Of a stretch of DNA of 64,000 nt, positions 11,093 to 24,200 are shown in pieces. The notes under the pieces were generated by a model. That model did no database searches and was not told the DNA's origin. It saw only the letters and a list, made by a program, of their open reading frames with translations. Position numbers and translations under genes: made by a program. Each line of letters opens with the position of its first letter. Position 1 is the first letter of the stretch. Origin of the DNA: Klebsormidium nitens (Eukaryota; Streptophyta; Klebsormidiophyceae; Klebsormidiales; Klebsormidiaceae); NCBI GenBank assembly GCA_000708835.1, contig DF237139.1:8320-72319 (forward strand). The letters run 5' to 3'.

Positions 11093-12424
11093 CGCTTATA
11101 ATGACCTGCGAGAACTACCTAGGTGAGGAGCTCGAGAAGCATGTCAACTACTTTCAAGAGCACCTGAATCTGCATGAGAGGCATGCCGTAATCAACAGAT
11201 CTCAGGTACCAGAGGAGAAGCTATCCTGGTTTTCCAGCAGGTAGCGTGAGCCTGATGTTCAATCAGATACTAGATTCAATGGCCATGGTTCTGCTTGAGC
11301 TTTGAACATTGTAATAGGCGCCCCTCAACGATGCAGAGCTTTGACTAAGTAAATTAACGTCAAGTTCAGGCATTACGGTGAATGTGCAGACCCGACTCAG
11401 AAGCAAAGCTTTTGCTTCAAACGGCATACCTAACCATAAACATGGTAATAAGGATATTAAGCCACTGAATGCACTCAATTCCTTCGTTTAACCACTACTA
11501 AAACCCTAAGGACAAAATGACCAAATCCACCCTAACCACCAAACTAACCCCAGTACCCGGACTCCTGTACCTTGAGTTCCTTGTTGCTTACCATGAAAGT
11601 TTGTCCCTATCATACGGCCTCCTGTTCAGTGTATTTACCATGTAGGGCTGCGGGAATATATATCTGCGCTGAGAATGCACCCCTTCTACCTACAGTAATA
11701 ACCTAGGTACGGCCGCGCAGACGTCACTGAACCTGTGCGGCGCTGTGCCAGTACTGGTGCCAGCAGTAGGGATCACGGTCATCACAACGGGAGAATAGGC
11801 ATGTATAACATATATGTAGAGCCAATCTGACGTAGGTAGATACATACTCTAGGTACCTAGAATACCGTAGGTAGCAGCCGTGGCCCGCTTCAGGTGCCGT
11901 GAAGTAGTGTACAGCAGGCCGAAGTACTCGACCAGGCCAACTTCCACATGATCGGGACGCTTATGATGGTTACTTCCATCGACGGTCTATTCTGTGTTTT
12001 AAAGATCATCAACCGTCCGATTGATCGGCAGCCATAAATATTGGCAAGATTCTCCACCTGATCCACGTGACCCATGTGACATGTGATATAATCTGGACCT
12101 CTACTTAAACTCCCAAACCAACCGGGCTTGTATGGCTGACACAGTTTGGCCAGACCAAAAACCATAAGGTCTGCGGATGACAAGTTTCAATACCTAGTGT
12201 CAATGCAGGGTGGAGCAGCCGGGTAAAACATATCTGGTCGCGCGGGAATATTCAAGGAAGAACAATATGATTCCAAGATTCTTGGATACGTGGCTACAGA
12301 AATGCTCGGGGCCCTGCCCCGACCCAAAGTATTGGGTCCCTAGGGCCAAAGTTGGTTGAATATGCCCCGGACGTCTGTCCCCGCCCACTGCCACAAATTT
12401 CAACTGACGTTAATTGTCATGAGC
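11093..12424. other. Intergenic DNA rich in CTAGGTAC-type motifs, no gene seen
   Basis: The 5' flank of the membrane-protein gene. Between about 11640 and 11880 there is a cluster of CCTAGGTAC, GTAGGTAG and TATATA-type motifs like that at 34900-35170. No coding region or RNA gene could be supported. Confidence 0.5.
12416..12424. repeat. Left 9-bp target-site duplication GTCATGAGC
   Basis: GTCATGAGC directly precedes the inverted-repeat element and recurs identically at 12947-12955, immediately after it. Confidence 0.9.
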
Positions 12425-12946
12425 GGTAGACCCTACGGGTGCACGACCTTCAAATTGGACCCGGACGCGGTCCCCGCGGTCGCGCGAGTTTTCACTCTAT
12501 GAAAATTTGTCGCACCGTAGACTGTAGACACTTAGCAGAATTCGATCAGACTTGGACAGATTCCAGTCTGCGTTTCAGACCTGTAAGAAATGCGCCCTTC
12601 CCCGGGTGAGCTTGTCAGACCATAGCAGGACTGTTTTCGGCGCTAGGCCTGCCCGGTTGGCCTTCCAGACCTAGCCATCCACCGGGCGATTGTTAGGCCT
12701 GAAAGAGTGCTCGGTTGACTCTGAAGCCTGCGAGTCCAACCGGGCAGACTTGCCGCCGAAAACATTCATGCTATGGTCTGACTAGCTCACCCGGGGAATG
12801 GCGCATTTCTTACAGGTCTGAAACGTAGACTGGAATCTGTCCAAGTCTGATCGAATTCTGCTAAGTGTCTACAGTCTACGGTGCGACAAATTTTCATAGA
12901 GTGAAAACTCGCGCGACCGCGGGGTCGTGCACCCGTAGGGTCTACC
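12425..12946. mobile_element. Foldback MITE with long inverted arms, Mutator-like by its 9-bp TSD
   Basis: A 522-base element whose arms (about 12425-12650 and 12730-12946) are inverted copies of each other, beginning GGTAGACCCTACGGGTGCAC and ending with its complement. The right arm lacks about 25 bases present in the left arm after GCACGACC. The centre contains short repeats of GGCCT-type motifs. No coding capacity. A 9-base target duplication and long terminal inverted repeats are characteristic of Mutator-like (MULE) non-autonomous elements; the superfamily call is therefore an inference. Confidence 0.9.
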
Positions 12947-12955
12947 GTCATGAGC
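12947..12955. repeat. Right 9-bp target-site duplication GTCATGAGC
   Basis: A perfect copy of 12416-12424, marking the insertion of the element between them. Confidence 0.9.
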
Positions 12956-13322
12956 CTGCAAACAATGCGAATTAGGAAGACGGTTCCTTCTTGCAAGTTG
13001 CAGTGGTAGCAGCCTGAGGCTGCAGCTGCATTCAACGTTGGTTCAGATCGAGAAGCTTTCAAGGGTGTGAGGATCAGGAGGGAGGGGAGCGCCTTGCTTG
13101 CTTCTTTACCACCTTATATGGCTGTGCTGCTCTACGAAGGCTTTCAATTAAGCAGCACAACGGCTTTTTTGGCGAAGAAGAGAGCAGATCACAATCGAGC
13201 TAAAGTCAGCTGCTCCTCGTTGCGAAGAACACTGGCTTGTCTCGATTCATTGCTTGCAAAGCGGGAGCACCAGGTAGGTTGCGCCGGACCGGGTGGACGG
13301 GTGGGATCAAGTTGAGGGTAGC

Positions 13323-15537
13323 ATGACGCCCTCAATAACGATAGTCCGTACGGACCGATCCGAGTTCCTCGAGCAAGATCTGGCGGTCCCCCTGAGCCAG
13401 CTTTCCAGATCCCATGTGTCAGAGGTTGCCACCTCATCAGCAGGAAGCAACTTGGTGTTGTTGGGAGATGTTGCCACTTGTGAGCGGGATAGTCTTGCAG
13501 TTCCTATTGAGGAGATCAGTGCGGCGGGAACTAGTGGTGCTCAGGAAGGGGCTGGCAGTGAGGAGGTGAATAGAACGTCGACGCGGTTGATACGACGGAG
13601 GTCAGTGACCTTGACAATCAGACGAGCTATTGACGGTGTTGTTAGCCTGGTGATACATACATTGGCATCTTGTTTGACGGCCTTCTCAAAACTGCTTCTA
13701 CACACACACCTTCCACCTCTTGAGAGAGTTAGAAGAACCGAGAGGGTATGCTGATCTGCTTTTTTAAAGGATAAGAAGATCAGCCTAAAGCCTAAAGCCT
13801 AAAGCCTAAAGCCTAAAGCCTAAAGCCTAAAGCCTAAAGCCTGGTCAGGCACAATGTCCTTTGCGCACTCAAGCACCCTGTGCCTGTCATCGCAATTAGC
13901 ACTTGTCCCTGTGCTTCTGATGAATCCATGTCTTTGTCTGATGATCTGTGAAAGCATCTTGCTTCCTGCCAAGGCGCCAGCAGTAGCTTGTTTGGTAATA
14001 TGCATAGAGGACATAAGCAATGCAGACGAGTTGACACCGCAGTCATCTACTGCTCATCCAACGCACCTGGCCGAAGGAGTCCAATTTGCTCACTCTTTCG
14101 TCCTTGGTGTTAGGAATAGCGCCTTTGTAAACTAAGGAGGAGTGCTCTCACATGCGCAACGCTCACTGCTTTCTACAACGTCGGACAACAACAACAACAA
14201 CAACAGTTAGATCTCATGGATTATTGTTAGCTCACTCCTCTTCTTTTGGTGGACAGGCATGGGCTTAAGGCCACAATAGAGGGAGGAGAACGTGTTGGGG
14301 CAGGCTCCATCAGAGTGGTATCCATCAGACGAGGCCACCCCCTATACGGCTTAACCTGTGACTGCAGATAAAATCATTTCTCAAAGAGAGGGTGGACGAC
14401 CCGGGCTTGAACACACCCTCAAATAGAGGTTGGACGACCTGTGCTTGGGAAGCCCCTCAAAAAGAAGTTGGACGACCCGTGCTTGGCTGACCAGCGTATT
14501 GCTCTCTTACCCCGCAGGCGGTTCCGCCCCTGGCGACTCCCCTTCGCCGCAGCCAAACGGGCCTCTGATTGGGTTGGGCAAAGGGTTGACCGGACGCGAG
14601 CTTTCTTGTGTCACCACTGGCACCTCCTCAGAACGGGGGAGAGCGCCACAGAGCTTGTCATTGTGTTCTCGCCGATCGTGGCCGCGTCTTCGCTCGCATA
14701 CCTCGGCCCCGCCATGTGTTTCTGGGCCACCAAGAAGCTGGCGATGACGGCTCTCTTCTCGATGATCACGTTCACCAGCCTCCAAGCGGACAGTCTGCAG
14801 CCGAACAACAAGCTGTGGTGCATGACAGACCGGACCATCGCAACTGTGGCAGGTGAGTTGAGGACAAACTTTTGCAAGTTGCAAGGTGAGATGACAACGG
14901 TGGTTGGCGTGCGGTTGAATGTCCAAGGAAGTACACTCGACGAGTGCATCAGTGCATGCGAAGGTGATTTGATGTACTGGTATGGCACTGGCATGGGCAT
15001 ACAAGCAGAGAGCTTTGGGTTTCTCTTGGGCCAGGTGTCGGTAAAAGTGATAACTTTAGTACCTAGCTTGTCTGTTTTTTTCGTCAACAGACTGTTGCTT
15101 TTGACTCTTTCCAACGCGTTCTCTACTTGAAGGTTTCCACGTTTTGAAAAGGACTCTACCTTTTGAACTGGAGGTGCCATTTTTTATGTTTGAAGTACCA
15201 GTGTTGCCGGGAGTTGGGCTATCCCCATGGTATCATGAATGTGATTGACAGGGTCTTCTCGCTTGCCCTTGCAGTGATTACTGGCCCAGTTCGCACCTTC
15301 CTGCACGCGGCGGCCACCTTTGACATGAAAATCAAAATCGCTATTCTGTCCACAGTCGCGTTGTCATGCTTGGCATGGAGCCGGTCGTCAAAGTCACAAA
15401 GTGACTTCGTCTTGAGGCACACTTGCTGGCACATTGTATCTGCAGCGGGGCTTTCTTGGATGGCCCTTCGGAGCGCCTACTTGGTGCAGCAATATGAGGC
15501 CAAACTGCTACTCACTGTGGCAGAGCTCGTTGCTTGA
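13323..15537 (+). CDS. Small multi-pass membrane protein, unknown (three-exon model)
   Basis: The gene is supported by splice phases and two conserved-looking hydrophobic exons, but not by a family match. Suggested exons are 13323-13600, 14518-14852 and 15275-15537, giving 291 residues. Exon 2 has a classic pyrimidine tract before CCCCGCAG. It carries hydrophobic helices (ELVIVFSPIVAASSLAYLGP and a following WATKKLAMTALFSMITF). Exon 3 adds another pair and ends with AELVA before the stop. An alternative exon 1 ending at 13745 would add a further hydrophobic stretch (VVSLVIHTLASCLTAF) but does not join in phase to 14518. The first exon is therefore uncertain. No enzyme motif is visible. Confidence 0.5.
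13783..13842. repeat. Telomere-like (GCCTAAA)n interstitial array
   Basis: About 8.5 perfect tandem copies of the heptamer GCCTAAA (TTTAGGC on the other strand) lie in or beside intron 1 of the small membrane-protein gene. It differs by one base from the plant telomere repeat CCCTAAA. Confidence 0.95.
14185..14206. repeat. (CAA)n microsatellite
   Basis: About seven CAA triplets within intron 1 of the small membrane-protein gene. Confidence 0.9.
14389..14486 (+). repeat. 38-bp tandem repeat, three copies, ending at an exon acceptor
   Basis: TGGACGACC(C/T)G(T/G)GCTTG recurs at 14393, 14431 and 14469, a constant 38-base period. The last copy ends about 30 bases before the exon 2 acceptor at 14517. 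Each copy is followed by a C/T-rich CCCTCAAA or a related tail. Confidence 0.9.
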
Positions 15538-16815
15538 ATGATAATGGGACTGAACATACCAATTGGCAGATTGGTTGCGACAGTCTAGGGCATACCAACG
15601 CATTCTGTTGGGTGCTTTTGTCAAAGAGCAGGTTAATTATGTCGTGCACAAGAGCACAGCCGCAGCAGCCCGCCGCTCCATTTTATCGACCGTTTCCTCA
15701 CGAGCTGTGGGGTCAAATATAGAAAGGCTAACGCGATACTGCGCATTGATTATTGGTAACCGCTTGACACAAACGCCTCAAAGAGCTGCGTCGTCATGGA
15801 CAGCTTAAACAAAGTGCAAAACGCAAAGATTGAGTTCCTCAGTACATTTTGAGTGTTCCTCACTACAATTGAGTGTTGAGGGTCCCTTACAGATACTTAA
15901 AAAGATGCTTCAATTGCTTGCATTCACCCGTAAAATGTACCACTCTTGACATTCGACTACTTGTGAATCATGCAATATTGGATTGTGATCTCATCACGTC
16001 ATTCATCCGCAAGTCAAAAGTTAGGGGCCTGTGTATGTGGGCGCGGCGCCCTCTGCGATTGTCCGAACTGCTTATGCACTCAGTTTCTAGCTTAGCATGA
16101 GGACGTCTTCGTTGACCAAGCTAAAAGTTGGTCTATGCAGTTGCTAACTTATTAATTGCCGTGCCCTAATTCATGTCTAGTTTGATGGCGCGGCGAGCCT
16201 TGACGTACCAATTCTGGGACAGATCATGTTGCGCTGTAATCCAATTAGTGTTAGTACCGATTCGCGACGCCATGGCCACTGATCGGATGCATTCGAATGG
16301 CTTTCTAACTAGTTAAATTTCAACATTGTCACCTTGTTAGTGCGTATACTTGAAGTGACTCGCGCCTGCGCACGCGCGCTCGCAGGCCGGGCCGGAGACG
16401 AATATTGAAGCCGCCTCGGGTCTGAATATTATGTGGATTTTAAGTTGCTGTCGAGGACGAGTTTAATCGAGCTTGCATCACATGAATTCGGTGGCCTGCG
16501 GCGGGCGTAGGCATGAAGTTTGGGACGGACTGTCCATGCATACTGCATGGTCGGACACAGTGACCGTGGCTCCCACGCTTGAATCACACGACATGGTCAG
16601 CTTCCGCTATTGTGCCCGTTGTATTGCACTCACTGCATGGTACCCACTAGGATCAGCACTGCACCTGCTTCTGTTCGAAGTTTGATCAGATGCATGAAAG
16701 AAAGGCAGATCGAATGACTCTCAACTCACACTCGCCAGACGAAACTTTCATCCTGACCTAATCTGCTTTGCAGACCTACCCATAGAGGGTTACACCGACT
16801 TTGGATCAGACGTCG
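15538..16815. other. Intergenic region between convergent genes, no gene seen
   Basis: Holds the 3' flanks of the small membrane protein (+) and the RING ligase (-). Only short unsupported frames are present; no repeat or RNA gene was recognised. Confidence 0.5.
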
Positions 16816-19800
16816 TCAAATCAACTTGGAACGAGATGGTCTGTGCCCTGTGGCTATGACTCTACCTACGACTGCAATCTTTTTTACGCCATCCCCCATA
16901 TTGCCTCCTGCTTGCTTTGACGCGTCAGAAAGACCCCCAACAAGTTTCTGTTCGCCTCGGGACTCGGCTCGAGACACTCCGCTCGCCAGCTCCGCTCTGA
17001 AAGTAAAAGAGCGTGCATCGTCAAAGCGCCTGGCATCTTGGGCCGTCTGCGATCGAGATGAAGGCATCCGTTCTTGACACGTATCTGCCCTTTCTCGCGC
17101 CCCCCCGCTTTCACCTTCCCCCGTCAAACAACTCTGCGTGCCGTCGTTGGTAACTAGGCTCCTGCTTCTGCTTTCTAGACTGCGTGCTGCTTCGCTACCT
17201 GCGCCGTTTCGTACCCTTTCTAGTTGCGCTCCCCGTCCCCGCCCATTCGCACCGCTTGTGGAAGCTGGACGTGGCTCATGGTGGGAACCGGCTCTCGAGG
17301 CGGTTGCTCTGAAGTATTGAGGAGTCCCCGATTCGGGAGAACGCCTCCTTCGGTACTGAGCAACGCAGTCGTATGTATGCATGGTGAAGGGGCTCGAAGC
17401 GAAGCACCTGAGAAAGGGAAAATGAAAAGACATTTCAGAGCGTGGCACAGAGAGTACAAGGTCAGTACAAGGTCATGCCTTTGACACAGTGGGCATACTG
17501 GCAGGGATTGCAGCAAGGTTTTGCCGTTAACACGACAGGGGGCTGTAGGAGCCGACAGAAGAGGTGAGCAATGTTGTCCTTCGATGCGAGGGCAAAGCTC
17601 CAAAACGTTTCAAGCCGTGGATTCGGACACTGTAACGAAGGCGGCCAAAGAAAACCGACAAATCCCAACTCGAGCTGCACTGCCGAGACTTTCTGACCCC
17701 AACTTGCGTGAGCAACGCACTCTGTCCGACTTGGCGTGCACTAATTTCAATCAACTCCAGAAAGAAGCAAAAGCACTCGGACGAGAAGAAAATCGTACCT
17801 CAGCTCATGCCAGAACGCCGCAGCACGATCGCCGAGAAACGGTTCCAACTGCGCCACCGGTTCTCCACCGGCATTCCCCCCAAGCTCGAACTCGCTTGCT
17901 GACCTCCAGAGTGACGTCACGAGCTGCGTAACGAGGGGGTCCGCCTCCCCCAGGAGCGCCCGCAGCTCGCGCTCGATCCAGGGGGCAAGGCGCCGCTGAC
18001 TTCGGGCGACGTCCTGCAGAGAGAAGTCCGAAGATCGTCAATGCGATTGTGGGTGTTCACGTTGGCGTCTTAACAGGCTTTAGTCGATGACTGGATTCTC
18101 TATTGCTTTGATTGTCTCTTCCATACGGCCGCCTGTTGAGCACCTAAACGTGCACAGAAAAGCACTCTTTCCCACAGCCATCTCGTGAGTGGCTTGAAGA
18201 GAGCCCAACGAACCTTGCTGGTTTTTGTCCTTGACAACGCCAGTGACGAAGACCCAACTCGGGAACCAAGATTCAGAATATCCGTTGTGATTGAAGATTG
18301 GGATGTATTGGCTGCTCCTTGAGATTTGAGACCCGGTTCGCAAGGTTTCAAGGGCAATGAGCAATAACCTCTCCGGAGATATCTGCAAAGCTTGGAAAAG
18401 TTGAAAAGTTTCCTCAAACATGCTTTTACGTCCTCCAACCTGAACTTATGGAACGGATCCTGGGCATACCGGCCAGGATGTCAATTTTCAAGGAACTTTT
18501 GCGATTCAACATTTGTAAGATATGTTCAGCAGAAAGCTCCTGGATCACGGTGTACACTTGAGAAACGGAAACTATGAGAGCACGTTGTCTACTTTCAGGA
18601 CGGTGAGACGGATCCGAACGGATCACTCCGAAATACTCCTGGCATACAACCGATATGACAAAAATGAAGTTCATCAATGCCCAACATGCACGAGAGATAC
18701 GGGGCGCGTTGTTTGGGCGGCAATCCTTCGACAATAACAGCTCAACCGCCTTAGAACCAGTACCACGGTCCAGACGTGTTCCCGGCATGAGCATACATCT
18801 TGTCACTCAACCGTCTGTCAAAAAAAACGTAACCTGCGAAGAAGGGGATTGCACCGCCCCTTTCGTACCTGCGACCTGCCAACTCGACCCACCGGTCCAC
18901 CAATCTCCACCGCCTCCAAACCCCGATCATAGATGCTCCTGCGCCACCTCAGCGCACGCTCCTCTGTCCCGTCTTGCTCTGGTGTGAAAACCCTCTGGCG
19001 TGGGGCCGGTTGTGTCCTCCGTCCCCCCTGATCCTCTCGCTCATGCGCCTGGTTCGGACCCCCGGGGGGCCTCCGCCTGTCCGATTGCAAGCCCCGTTGC
19101 AACCGGTGGTAGTACGGCCGGGCGTTGAAGCGCTCTTCCGTTTCCTGATTAAGATAAGCCCCTCGGTTGGAGTGATCCCTGGTTCTCTCCAACCGGCCAG
19201 ACGTCTCATTCTGAGGGGGCGGCGGCAGACTCACTTCTCTGGATGCCCCTTCCCCCTGGATGTCGTACCACCAGCCGGTGAAACCCCCCTTGCAGAGCGG
19301 ACACACCCGCCGGATCTCGCTCCAGGCGCGTATGCATTCCACACAAAACACGTGCATGCAGCTCTTTAGCACGGCTTTCTCTTCCGGGGGGATGTCATTT
19401 AGACAGATGGGGCAAGTTGACTGCATCCCCAGGACCTCCAAATCCTCTGTTTGCCGTCGCCTTGCCCTCGGCTGTTCGGTTTGTTCTTCTCCCTCCGACG
19501 GCAAGTCCCAGCGCGACTTTCTTTTCTTGTTGGCTCGTTGTGCAAAACCCCCCTCCCCTTCCGGAGATCCATGATCGGCTTCTCTTACCTCCCTCGTTGA
19601 GAAACTTGCTTGTTGCATACCAGGACTTGTCTCCCCTGAGAGCGCATCCCCTTCTCGGGACTCAAAATGGATGAGACCCTCCCCTGGTAGACGGTAAGGT
19701 GAATCCCCAGGAGCCGACTGCTCAGAGTCGGAGTCTAGCTGGATTACGTGCGGACTTGAGGAAGCGCTGCGCCTGGGGGCAGTCCTTCTGGAGGAACTAG

Positions 19801-19867
19801 GGTGAGGGGATATGCGAGGAGCACCTGCAGGTTTGAGGTGGTGAAAATTCCAGGAAAGACAAGGCAT
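16816..19867 (-). CDS. Topors-type RING-finger E3 ubiquitin ligase
   Basis: Exons on the - strand are 19867-18869, 18013-17799 and 17407-16816; phases 0 and 2 join cleanly to give 601 residues. A C3HC4 RING finger spans about residues 152-191, with CPICL, then MHVFCVECI and finally CPLC. It is followed by a Trp/Tyr pair and, near the end of exon 1, a conserved RWRRSIYDRGLEAV motif seen in plant Topors homologues. Exon 2 carries the plant Topors C-terminal region (RRLAPWIERELRALLG through FWHELR) and exon 3 continues with CFASSPFTMHTYDCVAQY and a long disordered tail. Topors proteins act as nuclear E3 ligases, for ubiquitin and in animals also SUMO; the target here is unknown. The N-terminal 150 residues are disordered, with an acidic SUMO-interaction-like HVIQLDSDSE. 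Confidence 0.88.
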
Positions 19868-21228
19868 GCCTGTTTCTATGTGGTACGCGATGCCACCGAC
19901 CGAAGTGTTAAGGTGTCAGATACCCAAGCAGCTTATACTCTGAGCATGAACACAATCTGCTGACACACCGAACATAGGAACAAGCATTGTCCTGCAATAT
20001 TTTTATCACATCTGCCAACGACAATTGTTCAAGCTCTAAAAAAGTGGGAGCTCGATATAGAAATGTGGTCAAGTCTCTGGCAAAAGACAGCCCTGAACGC
20101 GTGAGCCTTTTTTAATCACGGGAGGCATAAGGCATGCCAAGCCTTACTGCCAAAATCAGCACCACCCCCATCACACATGAAGCACCCCAACAACCCTATT
20201 GGATTTGCCACACATCGAGCTTGGCAAAAAGAAATGCTGACAAATCAGACCTCTTCTACAATAGCACACCTTCTGACATCAGCACGATCTTACTGCTCGT
20301 GGCATCTATAAGTCAGAAGGATCGAGCGACCACAGCGATGGAGAACGTTGCGATTGATATGTTTTCCGCCGCTTACCTTCAGGCCGCTCCACATCGTTCC
20401 TTGCGCTTGCAGGCGCCGGAACTGCCCCGCAGACCCCTAGCGACGGCATCCAAACCGGCACAAGGCCGCTGTGCTCGTAAGCTGACATGGAGCTCGGTGC
20501 TGGCATGTAGCCATGCGGCTCGCAGAGAACTGAGAAGCTGGCTAGGCCGAGCTGCCTTCAACTTGAACTTCCAAGTTGCTTCTTTGCTTGCTGCAAACAT
20601 GACTTCAAGAAAAGTTAGGGTTTGTCAGGAGCCCGGTATGCTATCAACACTATACCGTGTAGTGATACATATAAGAGGCTATTTTGTTTCACTGAAAGAG
20701 CTAATATGGGGACTAGGCATGTATGAGGTAGTAATGGGTCTAGACTCGAGAGTTCGAGGCGCAGATCTTCGACGGCCAAATGTGCTGTCGTCGTATGTTC
20801 ATCTAGTCTAGGGTCAGATCTGGCCGGAGGTGCGTACCTTGTGAGTCCAGGTACCAATCTTGCGAGTCAACTCCGTCCCAGCTCAGGCCCAGGGCGCTGC
20901 ATGGAGGGATCGCTTCAATTGAGAATTGTGTGTTTTTTCACGTTCTTGCTTTCCATGGCGCCTCATCTGGACGGTGCTCGCCACTTTGGCTGCTGAAAGC
21001 TTGTCTTCACCTGGAGCCTGGAGGCTTGAAACTTCTGATCAATCACTAGGCAAAGACCGTCGCGGCGGAGCCGCAGTTGAGCCAAGGTTGCCTTAGAATG
21101 GCCAAAGCAGGGCTGCATTAGCAGCCTCCAGGGCTGGGTTGATAAGGGCAACCCTTCGTCTGGAAAAAGAGTCTATTGAGACAATCTGCTGACCGTCAAG
21201 AGAGCAAGCGCTTTGTGGGGTCTCAAAA
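19868..21228. other. Divergent intergenic region between the RING ligase and SAC9
   Basis: Should contain both promoters. A + strand frame of 225 residues (20134-20811) starts with ATG but shows no domain, signal peptide or family resemblance, and I do not call it a gene. No repeats of note. Confidence 0.5.
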
Positions 21229-24200
21229 ATGGCGGAGCGTGCAAGTGAGCGATCTTTCAATAGCTCTGTTTCCTCCGGAATAGGCTTATGCTCACATGTC
21301 GCAAAAGTTTATATTCTTGGATTGTATCGATTTCCAGCCCTAGGAATCTAGTGCATGGTTGCGAAACTTCCTATTATGTGAAATTTGCCAGCGGCATCTC
21401 AAATTACAGCCTAAACTGGAATACATCAGCCAATTGGATTTTGTTGCAGGTGTCATTGATTGCTTATTGATTTAGAAGTCTCCTGTGTTGGCGCCTGTGG
21501 TACGCATTGCATGGGTTAAACTGGAAAATCTCGATAAGAACGATTTTGGTCGATGGAAGGCTTTTGGTTCAATTGGTGCTGCATGGTTGCGTTGACACGT
21601 TCCATCATGATTGAAATGGATCGAGAAGATGAACAACAGTCTCCAATTGGTTTCCGGGGCTTGGATAAGTGATGCAGGTGGTGCGCCCAGCCTCAGAAAG
21701 ATGGGAGGACGAAGGTGTCAGATTGCTGACAGGTGCAGAATCATAGGAGGTCTATACTGGATCTTCTGATGTATGACTGCTGAGTGCTCAATGGAGGTCC
21801 TTTATCACTGCCATACAGCACACCTCTTCCCACTACAAGCTGCCGCAGAGCATGAAGGATCCGAGATCTTAGATATGATATCTCTCTAAATTGCACTCTA
21901 CTCCTTCAGGGTATCTCTCACGGGGCACACATATCCTTGTGCTTGAGCTCGAGAGTGGGGACAATTACATCGTCACCAGCTTGTCTACAAGACAGGACAC
22001 GCAGGTCAGTCCTTCCGATCAAGCGCGCATCAGCATTCTCGGACACTCCTTAGTTTTACCGCCAACGCCTAGTGGGATCAATCCAAGCCTGCATGTTCAC
22101 AAGGTCGTCACGACGAAGTGCAAATGATGATCGTGTTTGCATAGCACCTAGACTTTGATGAATCGAGAATGAGCTGATTCAGGATCGAGCTGATTGAGAA
22201 TCAAGCTAAAGGTACTTGGCCAGTGTCCTTTTGGTCACTCACTATCAAGAGATTGCGGGATGCTACAGCTCAGCATTGCTGGACTTGTTCCTCTGCTTAA
22301 TCAAGTAGACAACAGGGTCTCAATTGTCCGTCAATCCCTGCAGAACAGCACACTGGTTGAAACCCGCTGCACAACGTCAATGTAATGACCCCACCATACT
22401 TGTATGCTCAAAAGGTCCTTCCGCCAGATTGTCATCTGGCCCTGCTCTTGGGCCCTTTGCCGTCACTCTCATCTATGTTCTTCTGACGTAAGATCCATCC
22501 ATGCCAGGTCATCGCCATTGACCCCACCAGTGGGTCCCTTCGTTTCACTGGCCGCTGGGGCGTCGACCAATTCCCCTCCGAACCAGACGCCATTCACGCC
22601 GTCACATCCGGAGGCCGCACCCTTGTCAAATCTCGCATCGAGGGGAGGGCCATTCTTGGCTACGCCGCTGTCGGCCAGTTCGCCCTCATCCTAGTTGCCA
22701 CCAAGACCCGCGTCTCAATCGCGTCACTCCCAGGGGGGGACTCGGTGCAGCTCGTGACCGACAGCCAATGGAAGAAGATTCCCCTGAGAAGCCCCCAGCC
22801 GCAGCCGGCCTCTGAGCTGAAGAACATCACAGAATTGACTGAGACGGCGATTGACGGGTGTCATTACTTCTGCGAAACGCGTGATCTGACGCGGCCGTTC
22901 CCGAGCGGGGCGCCGGTGGGGGAGCCGGACCGGGAGTATGTATGGAATGAGTGGCTGGCGGCTCCGTTCAAGCGGATCGGGCTGCCTTCGCACTGTGTGG
23001 TTCTGATGCAGGTGGGTGATTGCGTTTGTGATCTTCGCTCGGTTTGTTTGGGTGCTGATCAGCACGGCCAAGAGCGACTTGGTCAAGAGTATTAAAAGGT
23101 ATGCGGAGGAATTGATGATTGTTTGCTTGTTGATGCGAAGGCTGGCAGCAACGTATTTCTTATCATCAAAGGATAAGCAGAGAGGGAGCAGATGTTGCGT
23201 AAAGCTGAAAGGAGACGTCTCTTTGCCGTGCAATACCTAACTTTGAAATCTTGCGTTTCTGCACCACGTAGCGTACTAAGTAGGAATCCTGCGTTTCTCT
23301 CAAGCGATCTCTGTTCAGTAGCCTCTCCAAAGCCAGGAAAGTTTCGGTGTTGCACCTCCCCCCGGCGTTTGCAGTCCATTCACCAGGGCACATGCCTCTC
23401 CTGGCTTGCAGGGCGTTGCCGAGAGTCGCACCTTCCCCGACTCCTCCGGCCGGCAGGCCATTGTCTCCCTCATCGCGCGCCGCAGCCGCCTCCACCCGGG
23501 CACCCGTTACCTCGCCCGGGGGCTCAACCCGGCCGCGAGCACGGGCAACGAAATAGAGTGCGAGCAGCTCGTCTTTCCGGCCGGCCAGTCGCCGGGAAAG
23601 CCCGTTCCGTTTTCGGTATACCTATGGCGGCGGGGCACCGTTCCGATCTGGTGGGGGGCGGAGATCAAGTCGACCATGGCCGAGGCGGAGCTCTATGTGT
23701 GCGAGGAACGGGCGTTTGAGGGGTCCGGCAGGTACTATAAGCGGCTGGAGAGGAGGTATAAGGGGGACGGGAGGAGCGCGGCGGACGGGAAGGCGCGGGC
23801 CACACCGATCGTGTGTGTGAACCTGTTGAGAACGCAGCCGGGGAAGCCAGAGCTGGTGAGGGGTTCGACTTGGGTCCGAGGTTTCGGTGTGGAGCTTTCG
23901 TGGGCTCGAAGGGTGTTGGTGTCGTTTTGAGCTCGTTCCTAATTCGTCGATTGTCACTTGAAGACTTTGAAGAGGTGGGAACAAGGATCTCAGAGTCGAG
24001 CTCCTCGTTGTTGTGCCACTGTAGGCTGCGGATGAACTCCAGAACACTGTCCAGATTCGCTGGGACGCTCCTGATGTTTCTGCTCTAATGTCCTTCGCTA
24101 CTCGTCGTATCAGGTTGACAGTCCTGCTTGAGACATTTCCGCAAATTCCAAAACCCTTACTTTGACTTCCTACAGACAAAAGAGCCCAAGCGTTGGAAAC

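Noticed and set aside
20134-20811. ATG-started 225-residue frame between the RING ligase and SAC9
   Set aside because: No domain, signal peptide, compositional bias or splice context; a frame of this length can occur by chance in a 64-kb window.
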